A DNA stretch of 64,000 nucleotides from Liolophura sinensis (GCF_032854445.1 NC_088305.1:565001-629000), one strand, 5' to 3'. Shown: positions 31,327 through 44,161, counted from the first letter of the stretch. The notes: a model not told the origin generated them from the letters alone. Made by a program: numbers and translations.

Positions 31327-31870
31327 CTACATACCCACCGGTTTGTTAGCGGATCAGAGATGTTCAACTGACGTGTACCGGGTGTTCAAGTGAACACCGT
31401 CATACAGATTACACACTTACTCCATAGTTTGCCGCGGCTCATTCATCCTACATACCCACCGGTTTGCTAGCGGATCAGAGATGTTCAAGTGACGTGTACC
31501 GGGTGTTCAAGTGAACACCGTCATACAGATTACACACTTACTCCATAGTTTGCCGCGGCTCATTCATCCTACATACCCACCAGTTTGGTAGCGGATCAGA
31601 GATGTTCAAGTGACGTGTACCGGGTGTTCAAGTGAACATCGTCATACAGATTACACACTTACTCCATAGTTTGCCGCGGCTCATTCATCCTGCATATCCA
31701 CCGGTTTGGTAGCGGATCAGAGATGTTCAAGTGACGTGTACCGGGTGTTCAAGTGAACATCGTCATACAGATTACACACTTACTCCATAGTTTGCCGCGG
31801 CTCATTCATCCTGCATATCCACCGGTTTGCTAGCGGATCACAGGTGTTCAAGTGAGGTACCGGGTGTTCA
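31327..31870. repeat. 121-bp tandem repeat with internal palindrome
   Basis: Units start at 31327, 31448, 31569, 31690 and 31811 (last partial): exactly 121 bp each. Each holds ggtgttcaagtgaacacc, two 8-nt inverted arms round AG. The arms are perfect in the first two copies and altered (aacatc) in the third and fourth. Confidence 0.94.
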
Positions 31871-32084
31871 AGAGATGCATTTCGGGTGTTACTACTAATT
31901 TTACAGGTTCCATTTAAAAATTAGCTGCATCACTCATCTTCATTTGAAATCGCATGTGTATGTCTGTAGTTCAGCTCTCTACCATCTGACCTGTTGGGTA
32001 TTCCTCGGGGGTTACTGCTGATATAAGCAGAAGAAGCTGGTCCCGTTACACCCTTCTATGGAATCCGGGTACGGCCATACTCAT

Positions 32085-32303
32085 ACCATCAGGGATAGTG
32101 CAACGACTGGTTGACCCGTATCAGTATAATGGCTCGGGCGGGGCAACTTACTTGCCTTCGGTAAGGCGTCTCAGTGAAGCAGCACTCCGTCCTGCAAAAA
32201 GGAGGCACATTAAATGCACTCTACGGATTCCTTCGTCGTCACATGACTGAAAAATTGTTAAGTACAACGTTAAAACCCAAGCATTCATTCACTCACTCTT
32301 CAT
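32085..32303 (+). mobile_element. SINE type 2, 5' truncated
   Basis: Middle and tail: gtgcaacgactggttgaccc, aaggcgtctcagtgaagcag, cacatgactgaaaaattgtt, then cattcattcactcactc. The tRNA-like head is absent. Confidence 0.88.
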
Positions 32304-33014
32304 GCTATCGTACTATCTTTTTCGGGTACTGACACTTTTCAACAACAAGAACACCGCCTCGAGCATTACACCCTTTGTCCCAACTACTTAAAACAACTAA
32401 AGACAGACATGTTTCCATTTCAGTTTGGTGGATTAAATTTTACGAGCTGCCGGCTTTTTTTCAAGCAAATTTGTTTTTTGCAATAATCAGAAAATATATA
32501 ACAAAGCTTCAAAATGAGTTGCTTCATGTATCTGAACAAAATTATGTATTTAAACCGGTACACAGTACATTGCTTGGGACTTTTTTTTTTTTTGGTCTGT
32601 TGTATTTGAAATTCGTCCGATTTCATGAAACGAGTAACTCCACGCAAACAATGAAACTTTGGTCGTTTTCACCTCGGTCGCTTCGCGATCTCTGTGACAA
32701 ATGACGGCCTCGACTGGGTGATCACCTGGCTTGAACACACCAGCCTAAGGCGGTAACTGTCACGTATACCACTGCCCTTCCTCGGATCCCGGACACAGGC
32801 GTGACGGATTAGAACAACTGACTATACAAAGGGAGACAATCCATATCAACTGAATTTCAGGTGTGCCATGAGGAACTAACACGGACATACCCACTGATTT
32901 TACGGATATACATTTCTTTCGATAATCGTATTACTATTGTTAGCTATTGTGGCACATAGTGCCGTAGCGCCAATTTCCAGCAGAGACAAGTATATGTATT
33001 TTAGAAAGAAAGCC
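32304..33014. other. Intergenic, nothing recognised
   Basis: A 109-codon ORF at 32375-32704 has no known motif and overlaps open frames on the other strand. I do not call it a gene. Confidence 0.5.
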
Positions 33015-33028
33015 TTCTACTCACTTGA

Positions 33029-33302
33029 GTGGCCTTCGTGGCTCAGTTTGTTAGCGCGCTAGCGCAGAGTGATAACCCAGCAGTTTCTCACCAATGCGGT
33101 CACTGTGAGTTAAAGTCCAGCTCATGCTGGCTTCCTATCCGGCTGTACGTAGGAAGGTTTATCAGCAGCCTGCAGATGGTCGTGGGTTTCCCACGGACTC
33201 TGCCCGGTTTCCATCCACCATAATGCTGGCCGCCGTTGTATAAGTGAAGTGTTCTTGAGTCCGGCGTAAAACACCAATGAAATAAACAAATCAATGAATA
33301 AA
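33029..33302 (+). mobile_element. SINE type 1, full length with target duplication
   Basis: Head gtggctcagtttgttagcgc, body gatggtcgtgggtttcccac, tail ttgtataagtgaagtgttct to the AAT-rich end. The flanks are ttctactcacttga at 33015-33028 and 33303-33316, a 14-bp duplication. Confidence 0.93.
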
Positions 33303-33616
33303 TTCTACTCACTTGAACAAATATGTCAGCCAAATATCATCAACACATGCGAACACGAATATGTTGTTTAACAGTGCTATACAACAGTGTTAGCTCGATA
33401 TGTTTTTTTTTAATGTGGCAAGTTTCTATATATTTGCAGTGTCGTATTTTCCACTATTTTGCCTATTCTTGGTCAGTATGTGTATCATACTTCACTAATA
33501 CTACAAAACAAATATAAGTAGAAACTAAAATACATATAGTGTTAGCTAAATTAAATGGTTTAATAGATATTTACGGAAGCAACTTTTCCACAAGCAACAT
33601 TATAACACCTATCTTG

Positions 33617-34065
33617 TTAAGTTCCCAGTGTATGGGCACGGATATCGTGATAGTACACACTGAACCGCACGGTCCAATTCTCTTCATACACCAGATACGT
33701 GAAAAGTAGTTCCGTTGCACGATGACAGGCCAGGGAGACCCTCTGGCAGCATAGCAACAGCTACGTATAGAGGTATAACCATGGCCATCTAGAATATTAA
33801 GGGTGTCATCAAATTTTCCAGGGTCGCCTTCAAAATTTCGACGAATATGCTATCCATAGGTAACGTCTCAAACTCCTGCCACTTACCTTATATATGTACA
33901 TGGAACACTTTCGATGTTGATGTAGCTCTCATCGTTGTGCGGTCATTCTCTTTCATTAACATACCCCGTGACACATTGGCACGGATCCAAAAACTCCGGT
34001 GTCTTCGCTAAGAGGCAGCTTAGCAAAAGACTGGTCGGAAGAATGAAGGGTATAAATTTGTTCAT
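33617..34065 (-). pseudogene. Two-exon secreted-protein pseudogene or rapidly evolving small gene
   Basis: Exon 1 (33897-34065) opens with ATG and encodes MNKFIPFILPTSLLLSCLLA, a strong signal peptide, then DPCQCVTGYVNERE. A TGA follows at 33943-33945, after which the frame continues (HNDESYINIESVPCTYI) to a good donor gtaagtgg. The second exon (33617-33788, acceptor ttctag) enters in phase but has a TAG after about nine codons, then reads CCQRVSLACHRATE and ENWTVRFSVYYHDIRAHTLG to a TAA. Two in-frame stops point to a pseudogene. A third frame of exon 2 is also open, so a frameshift is possible. No family recognised. Confidence 0.45.
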
Positions 34066-35290
34066 GTATCCAAAGAACACTTATCCAGGTACGGTTAATT
34101 AGTCCTTTGCGCTCTGAAAGATGGATATTGCATTCAATCTACATAAAGTACACTTTAAAGTAAAACTGATTTGCAAGAGCCAATATTTTTGCTTGTTTAT
34201 AGAAGTTTTGCTTTGCTATAATACTGGTAAAATTTTTTAAAAATTGACGAAAACCCATAAGAAAAAAAAGTAAAATATTTCTGTCTGCGCTTGTGGCAGA
34301 CAGAGAACATAGAGTGTTTCATTTGTGGTATTTAGTTGTGGCTGGGTAACACCATTTGTTTACACCATAGACCAGGGTCCTTAGCTCTACACACCTGCGC
34401 TGGTACATGAATAATGAGTGTGACTGAGCTCACAAGCTGGGGATTTGAACCAGCTGTCTACGTTTCTACCACTAGACTAAATGGAAATACCCAGCATCCA
34501 GGCGGCAAATAGAGCTGTCATTTAAATGTGTATGATACCCGGGGAGAGACTGGGAAAATCCCCAGCCCGGTACTCTGGTCAAGTTTCTGATGAACTTTTC
34601 CACGTGCTGACCCAATCAGGGCTTGGGTTTTACCTACAGGGCCGATACATACGCCATGTATTCGGATATTAATTTATTTTCTTAAAGACCTCCATAGATA
34701 CACACATTTCTATATTGAAGCGAACGGCTTCCATCTTACCCTCACAGACTGCTGAATTCCTCACACGTTTGCCATCCCAAGACCTTCCCTTCCTTTGTTA
34801 ACTAACCGTGTTGCAATCTCACGGTATCAAAAACTGTTTATTTAGGTGTCATATCACTATGCGAACATAGTGTGTGACTGGGTAATCAATATCCTAGAGA
34901 AAAATAATTTATCAACCCGAGACCTCTTTCCGGATACGGCGTATTCTCGGCTCGCCACTGTATAGTGTTAATCTGTAAATTAATTGTTACCTATAATTAT
35001 CAATTAAAGTATTGTTTTTATACTTTTATAACATTTTTAACGGTTTGTAGATGTAATATTCCGAACATTGCTAAAAGACTTATGGATAAATCTTTGACAT
35101 TATTGTAAAATATATGACAAAATCCGAATACATGTTTGTCCCATATGACTTTCGTGTACTGCGCGAGTTTCAAACCTGCTTCTTGTGATGTATGTTTTGT
35201 GGTTTTAGAGTAAATCTCGGATGTTTAGAATCTTGCATCCATGCGCTTCTCGGCACACGGCTTGTAAACAGAGCCGTGAAGTGGATCAAG
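34066..35290. other. Intergenic, possible tRNA-derived repeat
   Basis: At 34435-34480, minus strand, tagtctagtggtagaa and ggttcaaatcccc have A- and B-box form, a third tRNA-derived repeat type. It does not fold as a complete tRNA by eye. The rest is unremarkable. Confidence 0.4.
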
Positions 35291-35294
35291 CAAG

Positions 35295-35388
35295 GAGATT
35301 ACATACACCCTAAGATTCCTTTGTCGTCAAATGACTGAAAAATTGTTGAGTATGACGTTAAACCCCAAGCACTCACTCACTCACGAAA
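35295..35388 (+). mobile_element. SINE type 2, 3' end only
   Basis: acatacaccctaagattcct, aaatgactgaaaaattgttg, then caagcactcactcactc. It adjoins an inverted copy at 35400. Confidence 0.85.
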
Positions 35389-35399
35389 AAGTCCTTATC

Positions 35400-35560
35400 G
35401 TGCATGTCATGTGCCTCCTGCTTGCAGGACGGATTTCCACCGCTCTTCTGTCTAATGTTGCTGCACCAAGACGACTTATCGAAGGCAAGTAAGGCGGCCC
35501 GCCCGTCATCCTACTGATACGGGTCAGCCAGTCGTTGCACTAATCAACTTCATGCCGGAC
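35400..35560 (-). mobile_element. SINE type 2 fragment, reverse
   Basis: Complement of the middle part: catgtgcctcctgcttgcag, then tactgatacgggtcagccag and tcgttgcac. With 35295-35388 it forms a tail-to-tail pair. Confidence 0.8.
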
Positions 35561-37480
35561 GACAAGCTAGGATGTTACAATTTTCTCTCTTAAGGGTTGT
35601 AGGTGTTGCGCGATCCAGGGTTGACTGGCTCTCCCGCCTCCCACAGCGGATGCTCGACCAATTCTGTAGGTCGTCGAAGCCGGTAACTGTGTAATGTGAA
35701 AGGAATGAGGACTTCTTTATAGCCACCGGTATTTTGACTATAAAGTGCATTAAGAGAATGAGAGATTTGCAAGGCATGTACGCATTTAGAATAAGGCGAA
35801 GTAACATTTTAAAAATACTTTGGAAATATTTTATTTTTATTGCTTTTATAACTATATATTATTTACATTTAAAGTAATATTATGCATTATGCATTGAAGT
35901 AATGTGGCAACAAAGGTAATGTGTAAATTAGGAATTTGGGGTCTCCATAAGTTACCTCCCTTTGTTTTACAGGGTTCTGATACCAATGTACTAACATTAA
36001 AATCTCCGCTACACGAGTTTACGTGGCGTGATATTTCTGAGCGTGTTTAGTCATGGATAACTAGTGACCAGCAATCTTCAAGTAACAGCGTTGTAAAGGA
36101 TTTACAGTTGTTTCTCTGTCGTAAAATACATGTACAGTAAGATATATGCAAACAGAAATGACCCATTGCAACAAGATAGGAAATCGTTCCACTTCGGTGC
36201 AGCAGTGAGGTTTAATTTTGTTCACGCAGAAAAAATAGAACTTACTTAAATATGAAGTACTATTATTGGAGAACATGTGTGTGAAAATTTGAAGTGATGC
36301 GATCAGAGACAAATGTTGGGTCAAAAGCACATTTTGCTGTCTTAAGACGTTTTCATTTTGCGGGGTTTCCCTTCATAATAAAGATATGATTACGTGAATC
36401 AAAATCATATCCACATATTTGGTGTCTAGTTCGGGTGTATAGTAAGCTTTTACGAAGTATCGTGTTGGTTCACACAATCATATTTTTATAAATCGGAAGA
36501 AAAGAAATATTTTGAAAGTTCAGAGGTTGGTTAATTTGAGCCACACGAGAAATTTTATTTGTGTTTTTGATATTTTTATTATAGGCATGTATCGTCAAGC
36601 TATACGTTAGAAAAGTTTAAATATATTACTGTAAAACTATGCAGATTATATACGGTATTCTTCACATGAAAACACAAAGCTATTTACAGCAGCATATCGT
36701 ACAGTTACATTGAGAAAGGGGACACTTGTTTATGAGTTTGGCTTCGTGATAAATGTCTATTAACGACACTGTCGTGTATCCAGGGTATAACTCGTAAGGT
36801 AAAGACGTATCTCTCTCTAGATACATGTCCGTGTATATATAAGCGCAGTAAGTAACGGCTTGCACATACCAAGCATGACTCAGGGTAACACATGTCCCCA
36901 TATCCAGGACTGCTAATCCTGTCCCTCCACGGGATACCGAGAGCGTACGGACTTGGCCTGGCGTCACAGCACCTCGGCAACAGCCCGCATGCCTCTCACA
37001 CCGGACGTAGGGGTGTAAGGGGGGTGGGGGTGGTGTGGATGGTGGGGGTGGTGTGGGGGAGGGGATAGGTGTTGTGGAGTCGGACGCATTACTCAGACTT
37101 ATTGCCAGGAAAACTCGTCTGTTCTCACTAAGCCTAGTACAGAATAGAATCATGACCGTCTTGTATCATGATTCATGATATGCTGATCCAATCCTATCAA
37201 AGGCGTATATACTTCTTGCAGCGAAAAATCATTATTTCTTATTAAAACTATTATTACTGGATATTGTTTTCGTCAACAAAAGCGTATCTATATGAGTTAT
37301 GTCGTCTTTTGGCGTTCAAACATTTACGTAAATACTTGCAGCGTTCAGTCCCGGACAGGTTAAGAGAAAACTTACGCGTACGCTTGTAAGATAAGCTTAG
37401 TAACATCACATCCATGTGTAAATATGTGACATCAGATTATCCGCTTCTGATATCTAAAAACCAGCGCATTCGGCTTAATA
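35561..37480. other. Intergenic with G-rich tract
   Basis: No gene supported. At 37018-37070 the plus strand is G-rich (ggggtgggggtggtgtgg and similar), able in principle to form G-quadruplexes; its complement gives a proline-rich run inside a 157-codon ORF (36680-37153) that I treat as chance. Confidence 0.5.
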
Positions 37481-37481
37481 G

Positions 37482-40400
37482 TGTGAGTTTGGTACATGCA
37501 TATAGATAGCCATCCACAAGAAGTGAGAGTTTGGTACATACATAGAGAGAGCCAGCCACAAGAAGTGAGAGTTTGGTACATACATATAGAGGGCCATCCA
37601 CAAGAAGTGAGAGTTTGGTACATACATATAGAGAGCCAGCCACAAGAAGTGAGAGTTTGGTACATACATATAGATAGCCATCCACAAGAAGTGAGAGTTT
37701 GGTACATACATATAGAGGGCCAGCCACAAGAAGTGAGAGTTTGGTACATACATATAGAGGGCCAGCCACAAGAAGTGAGAGTTTGGTACATACATATAGA
37801 GAGCCATCCACAAGAAGTGAGAGTTTGGTACATACATATAGAGGGCCAGCCACAAGAAGTGTGAGTTTAGTACATACATATAGAGGGCCAGCCACAAGAA
37901 GTGTGAGTTTAGTACATACATATAGAGAGCCAGCCACAAGAAGTGAGAGTTTGGTACATACATATAGAGGGCCAGCCACAAGAAGTGAGAGTTTGGTACA
38001 TACATATAGAGGGCCAGCCACAAGAAGTGAGAGTTTGGTACATACATATAGAGAGCCAGCCACAAGAAGTGAGAGTTTGGTACATACATATAGAGGGCCA
38101 GCCACAAGAAGTGAGAGTTTGGTACATACATATAGAGGGCCAGCCACAAGAAGTGAGAGTTTGGTACATACATATAGAGAGCCATCCACAAGAAGTGAGA
38201 GTTTGGTACATACATATAGAGGGCCAGCCACAAGAAGTGAGAGTTTGGTACATACATATAGAGAGCCAGCCACAAGAAGTGAGAGTTTGGTACATACATA
38301 TAGAGAGCCATCCACAAGAAGTGAGAGTTTGGTACATACATATAGAGGGCCAGCCACAAGAAGTGAGAGTTTGGTACATACATATAGAGAGCCAGCCACA
38401 AGAAGTGAGAGTTTGGTACATACATATAGAGAGCCATCCACAAGAAGTGAGAGTTTGGTACATACATATAGAGGGCCAGCTACAGGAAGTGTGAGTTTGG
38501 TACATACCTATAGAGGGCCAGCCACAAGAAGTGAGAGTTTGGTACATACATATAGAGAGCCATCCACAAGAAGTGAGAGTTTGGTACATACATATAGAGG
38601 GCCAGCCACAAGAAGTGAGAGTTTGGTACATACATATAGAGAGCCAGCCACAAGAAGTGAGAGTTTGGTACATACATATAGAGGGCCAGCCACAAGAAGT
38701 GAGAGTTTGGTACATACATATAGAGAGCCAGCAACAAGAAGTGAGAGTTTGGTACATACATATAGAGAGCCATCCACAAGAAGTGAGAGTTTGGTACATA
38801 CATATAGAGGGCCAGCCACAAGAAGTGAGAGTTTGGTACATACATATAGATAGCCAGCCACAAGAAGTGTGAGTTTGGTACATACATATAGAGGGCCAGC
38901 CACAAGAAGTGAGAGTTTGGTACATACATATAGAGGGCCAGCCACAAGAAATGAGAGTTTGGTACATACATATAGAGAGCCAGCCACAAGAAGTGAGAGT
39001 TTGGTACATACATATAGAGAGCCAGCCACAAGAAGTGAGAGTTTGGTACATACATATAGAGGGCCAGCCACAAGAAGTGAGAGTTTGGTACATACATATA
39101 GAGGGCCAGCCACAAGAAGTGTGAGTTTGGTACATACATATAGAGGGCCAGCCACAAGAAGTGAGAGTTTGGTACATACATATAGAGGGCCATCCACAAG
39201 AAGTGAGAGTTTGGTACATACATATAGAGAGCCATCCACAAGAAGTGAGAGTTTGGTACATACATATAGAGAGCCATCCACAAGAAGTGAGAGTTTGGTA
39301 CATACATATAGAGGGCCAGCCACAAGAAGTGAGAGTTTGGTACATACATATAGAGAGCCAGCCACAAGAAGTGAGAGTTTGGTACATACATATAGTGGGC
39401 CAGCCACAAGAAGTGAGAGTTTGGTACATACATATAGAGGGCCATCCACAAGAAGTGAGAGTTTGGTACATACATATAGAGGGCCAGCCACAAGAAGTGA
39501 GAGTTTGGTACATACATATAGAGGGCCAGCCACAAGAAGTGAGAGTTTGGTACATACATATAGAGGGCCAGCCACAAGAAGTGAGAGTTTGGTACATACA
39601 TATAGAGGGCCAGCCACAAGAAGTGAGAGTTTGGTACATACATATAGAGAGCCATCCACAAGAAGTGAGAGTTTGGTACATACATATAGAGAGCCAGCCA
39701 CAAGAAGTGAGAGTTTGGTACATACATATAGAGGGTCAGCCACAAGAAGTGAGAGTTTGGTACATACATATAGAGAGCCAGCCACAAGAAGTGAGAGTTT
39801 GGTACATACATATAGAGGGCCAGCCACAAGAAGTGAAAGTTTGGTACATACATAGAGAGAGCCAGCCACAAGAAGTGAGAGTTTGGTACATACATAGAGA
39901 GAGCCATCCACAAGAAGTGAGAGTTTGGTACATACATATAGAGAGCCATCCACAAGAAGTGAGAGTTTGGTACATACATATAGAGAGCCATTCACCAGAA
40001 GTGAGAGTTTGGTACATACATATAGAGAGCCAGCCACAAGAAGTGAGAGTTTGGTACATACATATAGAGAGCCAGTTACAAGAAGTGAGAGTTTGGTACA
40101 TACATATAGAGAGCCAGCCACAAGAAGTGAGAGTTTGGTACATACATATAGAGAGCCATCCACAAGAAGTGAGAGTTTGGTACATACATATAGATAGCCA
40201 TCCACAAGAAGTGAGAGTTTGGTACATACATATAGAGAGCCAGCCACAAGAAGTGAGAGTTTGGTACATACATATAGAGAGCCAGCCACAAGAAGTGAGA
40301 GTTTGGTACATACATATAGAGAGCCAGCCACAAGAAGTGAGAGTTTGGTACATACATATAGAGGGCCAGCCACAAGAAGTGAGAGTTTGGTACATACATA

Positions 40401-41010
40401 TAGATAGCCATCCACAAGAAGTGAGAGTTTGGTACATACATATAGAGAGCCAGTCACAAGAAGTGAGAGTTTGGTACATACATATAGAGAGCCAGCCACA
40501 AGAAGTGAGAGTTTGGTACATACATATAGAGAGCCATCCACAAGAAGTGAGAGTTTGGTACATACATATAGAGAGCCTTCCACAAGAAGTGAGAGCTTGG
40601 TACATACATATAGAGAGCCATCCACAAGAAGTGAGAGCTTGGTACATACATATAGAGAGCCATCCACAAGAAGTGAGAGTTTGGTACATACATATAGAGA
40701 GCCATCCACAAGAAGTGAGAGTTTGGTACATACATATAGATAGCCATCCACAAGAAGTGAGAGTTTGGTACATACATATAGAGAGCCAGCCACAAGAAGT
40801 GAGTTTGGTACATACATATAGAGAGCCATCCACAAGAAGTGACAGTCTGGTACATACATATAGAGAGCCAGTTACAAGAAGTGAGAGTTTGGTACATACA
40901 TATAGAGGGCCAGCCACAAGAAGTGAAAGTTTGGTACATACATATAGAGAGCCAGCAACAAGATGTCTGAGTTTGGTACATACATATAGAGAGATAATCG
41001 CAAGAAGCCT
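37482..41010. repeat. 3.5-kb minisatellite of 42-bp units
   Basis: About 84 units of gagagtttggtacatacata plus tagagagccagccacaagaagt, with variants gagggccagcc, gagagccatcc and gatagccatcc. Because 42 is 14 codons, five of the six frames stay open across long stretches, giving apparent proteins up to 783 codons on both strands. These have no signal, start context or conservation and are not genes. A unit at about 40800 lost 4 bases, which shifts the frames. Confidence 0.96.
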
Positions 41011-42058
41011 GTAATTTTAAAGTTTTCATTTTCGTGGACTAGAATAGAAAAAAAAGAAAAACAATCTGTGAGAATCTCCTTGATCTGTGTGGTTATATTC
41101 TTGGTTTGTTTCTTAATATTACCTTTTTATAAAGAGGGGTCGAATCCAGCTCTCCTTAGTAGTTCACACTGATTTTCGATCACCCGGTAAAGAACAATGT
41201 AACAAAAAGACATATGGGAATCAGTCTTCCACTTTTGTTATTGATTTTTATGTTTATTTGATTTGTATTAGTTAAAGACATGCTCTATTCCTGAAAAACT
41301 CTCAAGATATTCGACTCAAAGATAAAAAATGTTCGAATTTTATTTCCCAAGAAACTTAACGCCGCACACTTTTATTCCTATACCGGAGATTTTCATTAGA
41401 AAATCCACATTCGCTAATCAGCTTCAAATAGTCTGCATTTAGCAAGAATAGCTCAAATTATTATCTTTTATATGAGGACTCATACCTGTATTATTTATAG
41501 TGTTAAAATAAGTTTCATAAGGTTATAAAGCGACCTGTTTCATAAACTGCAGCCATTTTATTACTCTTGCGAAGGCGAGGCTGGTATTTTGTGAAAGGTA
41601 ATTATTTGGGCTGTTCTGAAAGAATAGCAAAAACTTCGATATGATTTGCGCTTATTAATTCTTTCCTCAAAAAATTACAGTATAAAAACTTAAAATATCC
41701 ACAGACCGAATAATACACATAATATATCATTCATTGCCGTATTCAGTCATTTCGACCGAGAGATCCTTAAAACTGACAAACTTTAGTACTTCCCTGTTTG
41801 ATTTTCTGAATCCCGTTTTTTCTCTCCCTCTATCGTAAGAGGAAAATGGATACGGGAGGGATTCAGTGGTTTGTGGTAGCTTTTTAATATAATTTCACTG
41901 AAATTACCGTCTTCCAGCAGTATGAATATCGCAATATCTGTGTAAGTCTTGTACAGACTTTATGTGCACCACATGTAAACATGTTTAATATATGTAAGTG
42001 TAACTGCTGTGGAGCCTTTATATGCACTGTATGTAAACGTGTAATATGTAAGTGTAGG
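41011..42058. other. Intergenic, nothing recognised
   Basis: AT-rich flank between two arrays. No coding or element signature. Confidence 0.6.
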
Positions 42059-42650
42059 TGTTGTAATGATATCCATTATCTGGTCAAGTACTTAAATACT
42101 GTATTGATATCCATTATCTGGTCAAGTACTTAAATACTGTATTGATATCCGTTATCTGGTCAAGTTCTTAAATACTGTATTGATATCCATTATCTGGTCA
42201 AGTACTTAAATGCTGTATTGATATCCATTATTTGGTCAGGTACTTAAATACTGTATTGATATCCATTATCTGGTCAGGTACTTAAATACTGTATTGATAT
42301 CCATTATCTGGTCAAGTACTTAAATACTGTATTGATATCCATTATCTGGTCAAGTACTTAAATACTGTATTGATATCCATTGTCTGGTCAAGTACTTAAA
42401 TACTGTAATGATATCCATGGTCTGGTCAAGTACTTAAATACTGTATTGATATCCGTTATCTGGTCAAGTTCTTAAATACTGTATTGATATCCATTGTCTG
42501 GTCAAGTACTTAAATGCTGTATTGATATCCATTGTCTGGTCAGGTACTTAAATACTGTATTGATATCCATTATCTGGTCAAGTACTTAAATACTGTATTG
42601 ATATCCATTATCTGGTCAGGTACTTAAATGTTGTATTGATATCCATTGTT
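42059..42650. repeat. 38-bp minisatellite
   Basis: About 15 units of tattgatatccattatctgg plus tcaagtacttaaatactg, with few substitutions (tcaggtac, gttatctgg, cattgtctgg). Confidence 0.95.
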
Positions 42651-43900
42651 CACCTGTGGATCGAGGCATCGAATATTTTTATTTGGATTTATCTGTTTAT
42701 TTTAGTCGTCATTTTCCACGATGGCAATTGCAAAATTACAACCGACTTTAGACAACAGCTTCGCTTAAGAAGATTTACAAATATATCTCGCAGTTTACAC
42801 TGCGACCGACTGTGAAAATCTGTCCAACAAAAATATATTTAAATTTTTTTTCCCACATGGATTATAAGGGTGGCATGTTGTGAGCACACGTGACGCCCGT
42901 TTCAAAAATAACTTGCTCCATGGGCCATAATTTGTGCACAGTCAGTACACGCTCAGGAACTTAAAATGTACAAATTTGGCAATTAAAGAGCGTACAGTCG
43001 CAAAAAATTGAGCACATTTACCATATGACAGTCAGTGGAAGAAAGTTTGAAGGCGTTCGCACTTGACGAATCTACCCTTCCGTCTGGGAATTTTATGGTT
43101 ACTTGTTTTCAAACAGACATGTTTTCTGAGGGGTTGACGAAGAAATGAGTGTCTGATCATATAATGATGCAAAACATACAGAACTGTAAAATATTAGTTA
43201 ATCGTACCATAAACGAGCAAGAAGCATTTTGGATGATGAACGATTATATTGAGACAAAAATAAGTCCGTCCTAATTCCTCAATTTATTTACTTTGTCAGT
43301 TGTTTGTGGTTTGCGTTAAATGTTGCTTTGGATATTAGCTGTTCAGTTATTGACCCAGAATGTCAACTGTGGTGGAGGCTGGTATACGAGTTGTCAAAGT
43401 GTAGATTTCTATGCACGTGCATGTTATGTACGGAAGGAACCTCACTTAGCATTTCAGCATCTACAGGGGGAAATATTTGACCAAATCCTGGCTTACCTAT
43501 TGAAAGTTGTTATACTATACAAAGGTGCATGTCCATTTATCAGACAACTTACAACTTAATCGTGACATATTCCTATTTCAAGATGAAATGTTTAAACTTA
43601 GTTAGTGATTAGTTGATGATTTTAGTGATGAAAATAAATATCACATTCAATGCACAATTTTAAATAGTTGTTTGTTAAGGGATTTATAATTGCAATCTCA
43701 GTACATTCCACTAACCCGGGGCGTCACTTTCCACGGTTTTCATTTCTATGAACACATTGATTTAGAGTTTATGCCATGCAGTGTTCCGCTGTGATGATTG
43801 TCAGCTGTCCGGCATCCACAGCAACATTTCGGCTCGTGCAGAGCACGAGGCTGTCTCATCATGCGTGAGATGTGTGGGGAATCCATTGACGTATATCTCA
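42651..43900. other. Upstream flank of gene B
   Basis: No gene supported. A 79-codon ORF at 43320-43559 starts with a signal-like MLLWILAVQLLTQNVNC but has nothing else to support it. Confidence 0.5.
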
Positions 43901-43906
43901 CTTCGA

Positions 43907-43911
43907 CCAAT
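43907..43911 (+). promoter_or_regulatory. CCAAT box of gene B
   Basis: CCAAT in cttcgaccaatgaaatc, about 85 bp before the TATA box. Gene A also has CCAAT motifs upstream of its TATA box. Confidence 0.5.
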
Positions 43912-43993
43912 GAAATCTCGTGTTAAACTTAGTAAGCAACATCTTATGTAAAACCATTTGTAACGGACTATCGATCAACATTCTTTTAGAGAG

Positions 43994-44002
43994 TATATAA
44001 AG
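43994..44002 (+). promoter_or_regulatory. TATA box of gene B
   Basis: tatataaag, 168 bp before the ATG at 44162. It mirrors the tataaag of gene A (about 170 bp before its ATG). Confidence 0.7.
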
Positions 44003-44161
44003 AAATCGTAGACCCTAGCCCAATTTGTCCCTGACCAAAGTTGGATTTATATATCCAGTCTTTCAATCATTTTGAATCTGATTTGAATTGTCAACGAGAG
44101 AAGTGGGAGTGAAACAGGACTTGCCAGATTTTTGTTTGGGTTCTCCCGCCAGTGTGGGAAA

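Noticed and set aside
32375-32704. 109-codon ORF
   Set aside because: No motif, no splice or promoter context, and overlapping open frames on the other strand.
34430-34485. tRNA gene on the minus strand
   Set aside because: Box-like motifs are present but the arms do not pair convincingly; more likely a tRNA-derived repeat.
36680-37153. 157-codon minus-strand ORF with a proline run
   Set aside because: The proline run comes from a G-rich low-complexity tract; no signal peptide, domain or splice context.
37432-41029. Long ORFs (up to 783 codons) on both strands
   Set aside because: They are the product of a 42-bp repeat unit divisible by three and without stops in five frames. Overlapping equal-quality frames on both strands and no conserved domain argue against a gene.
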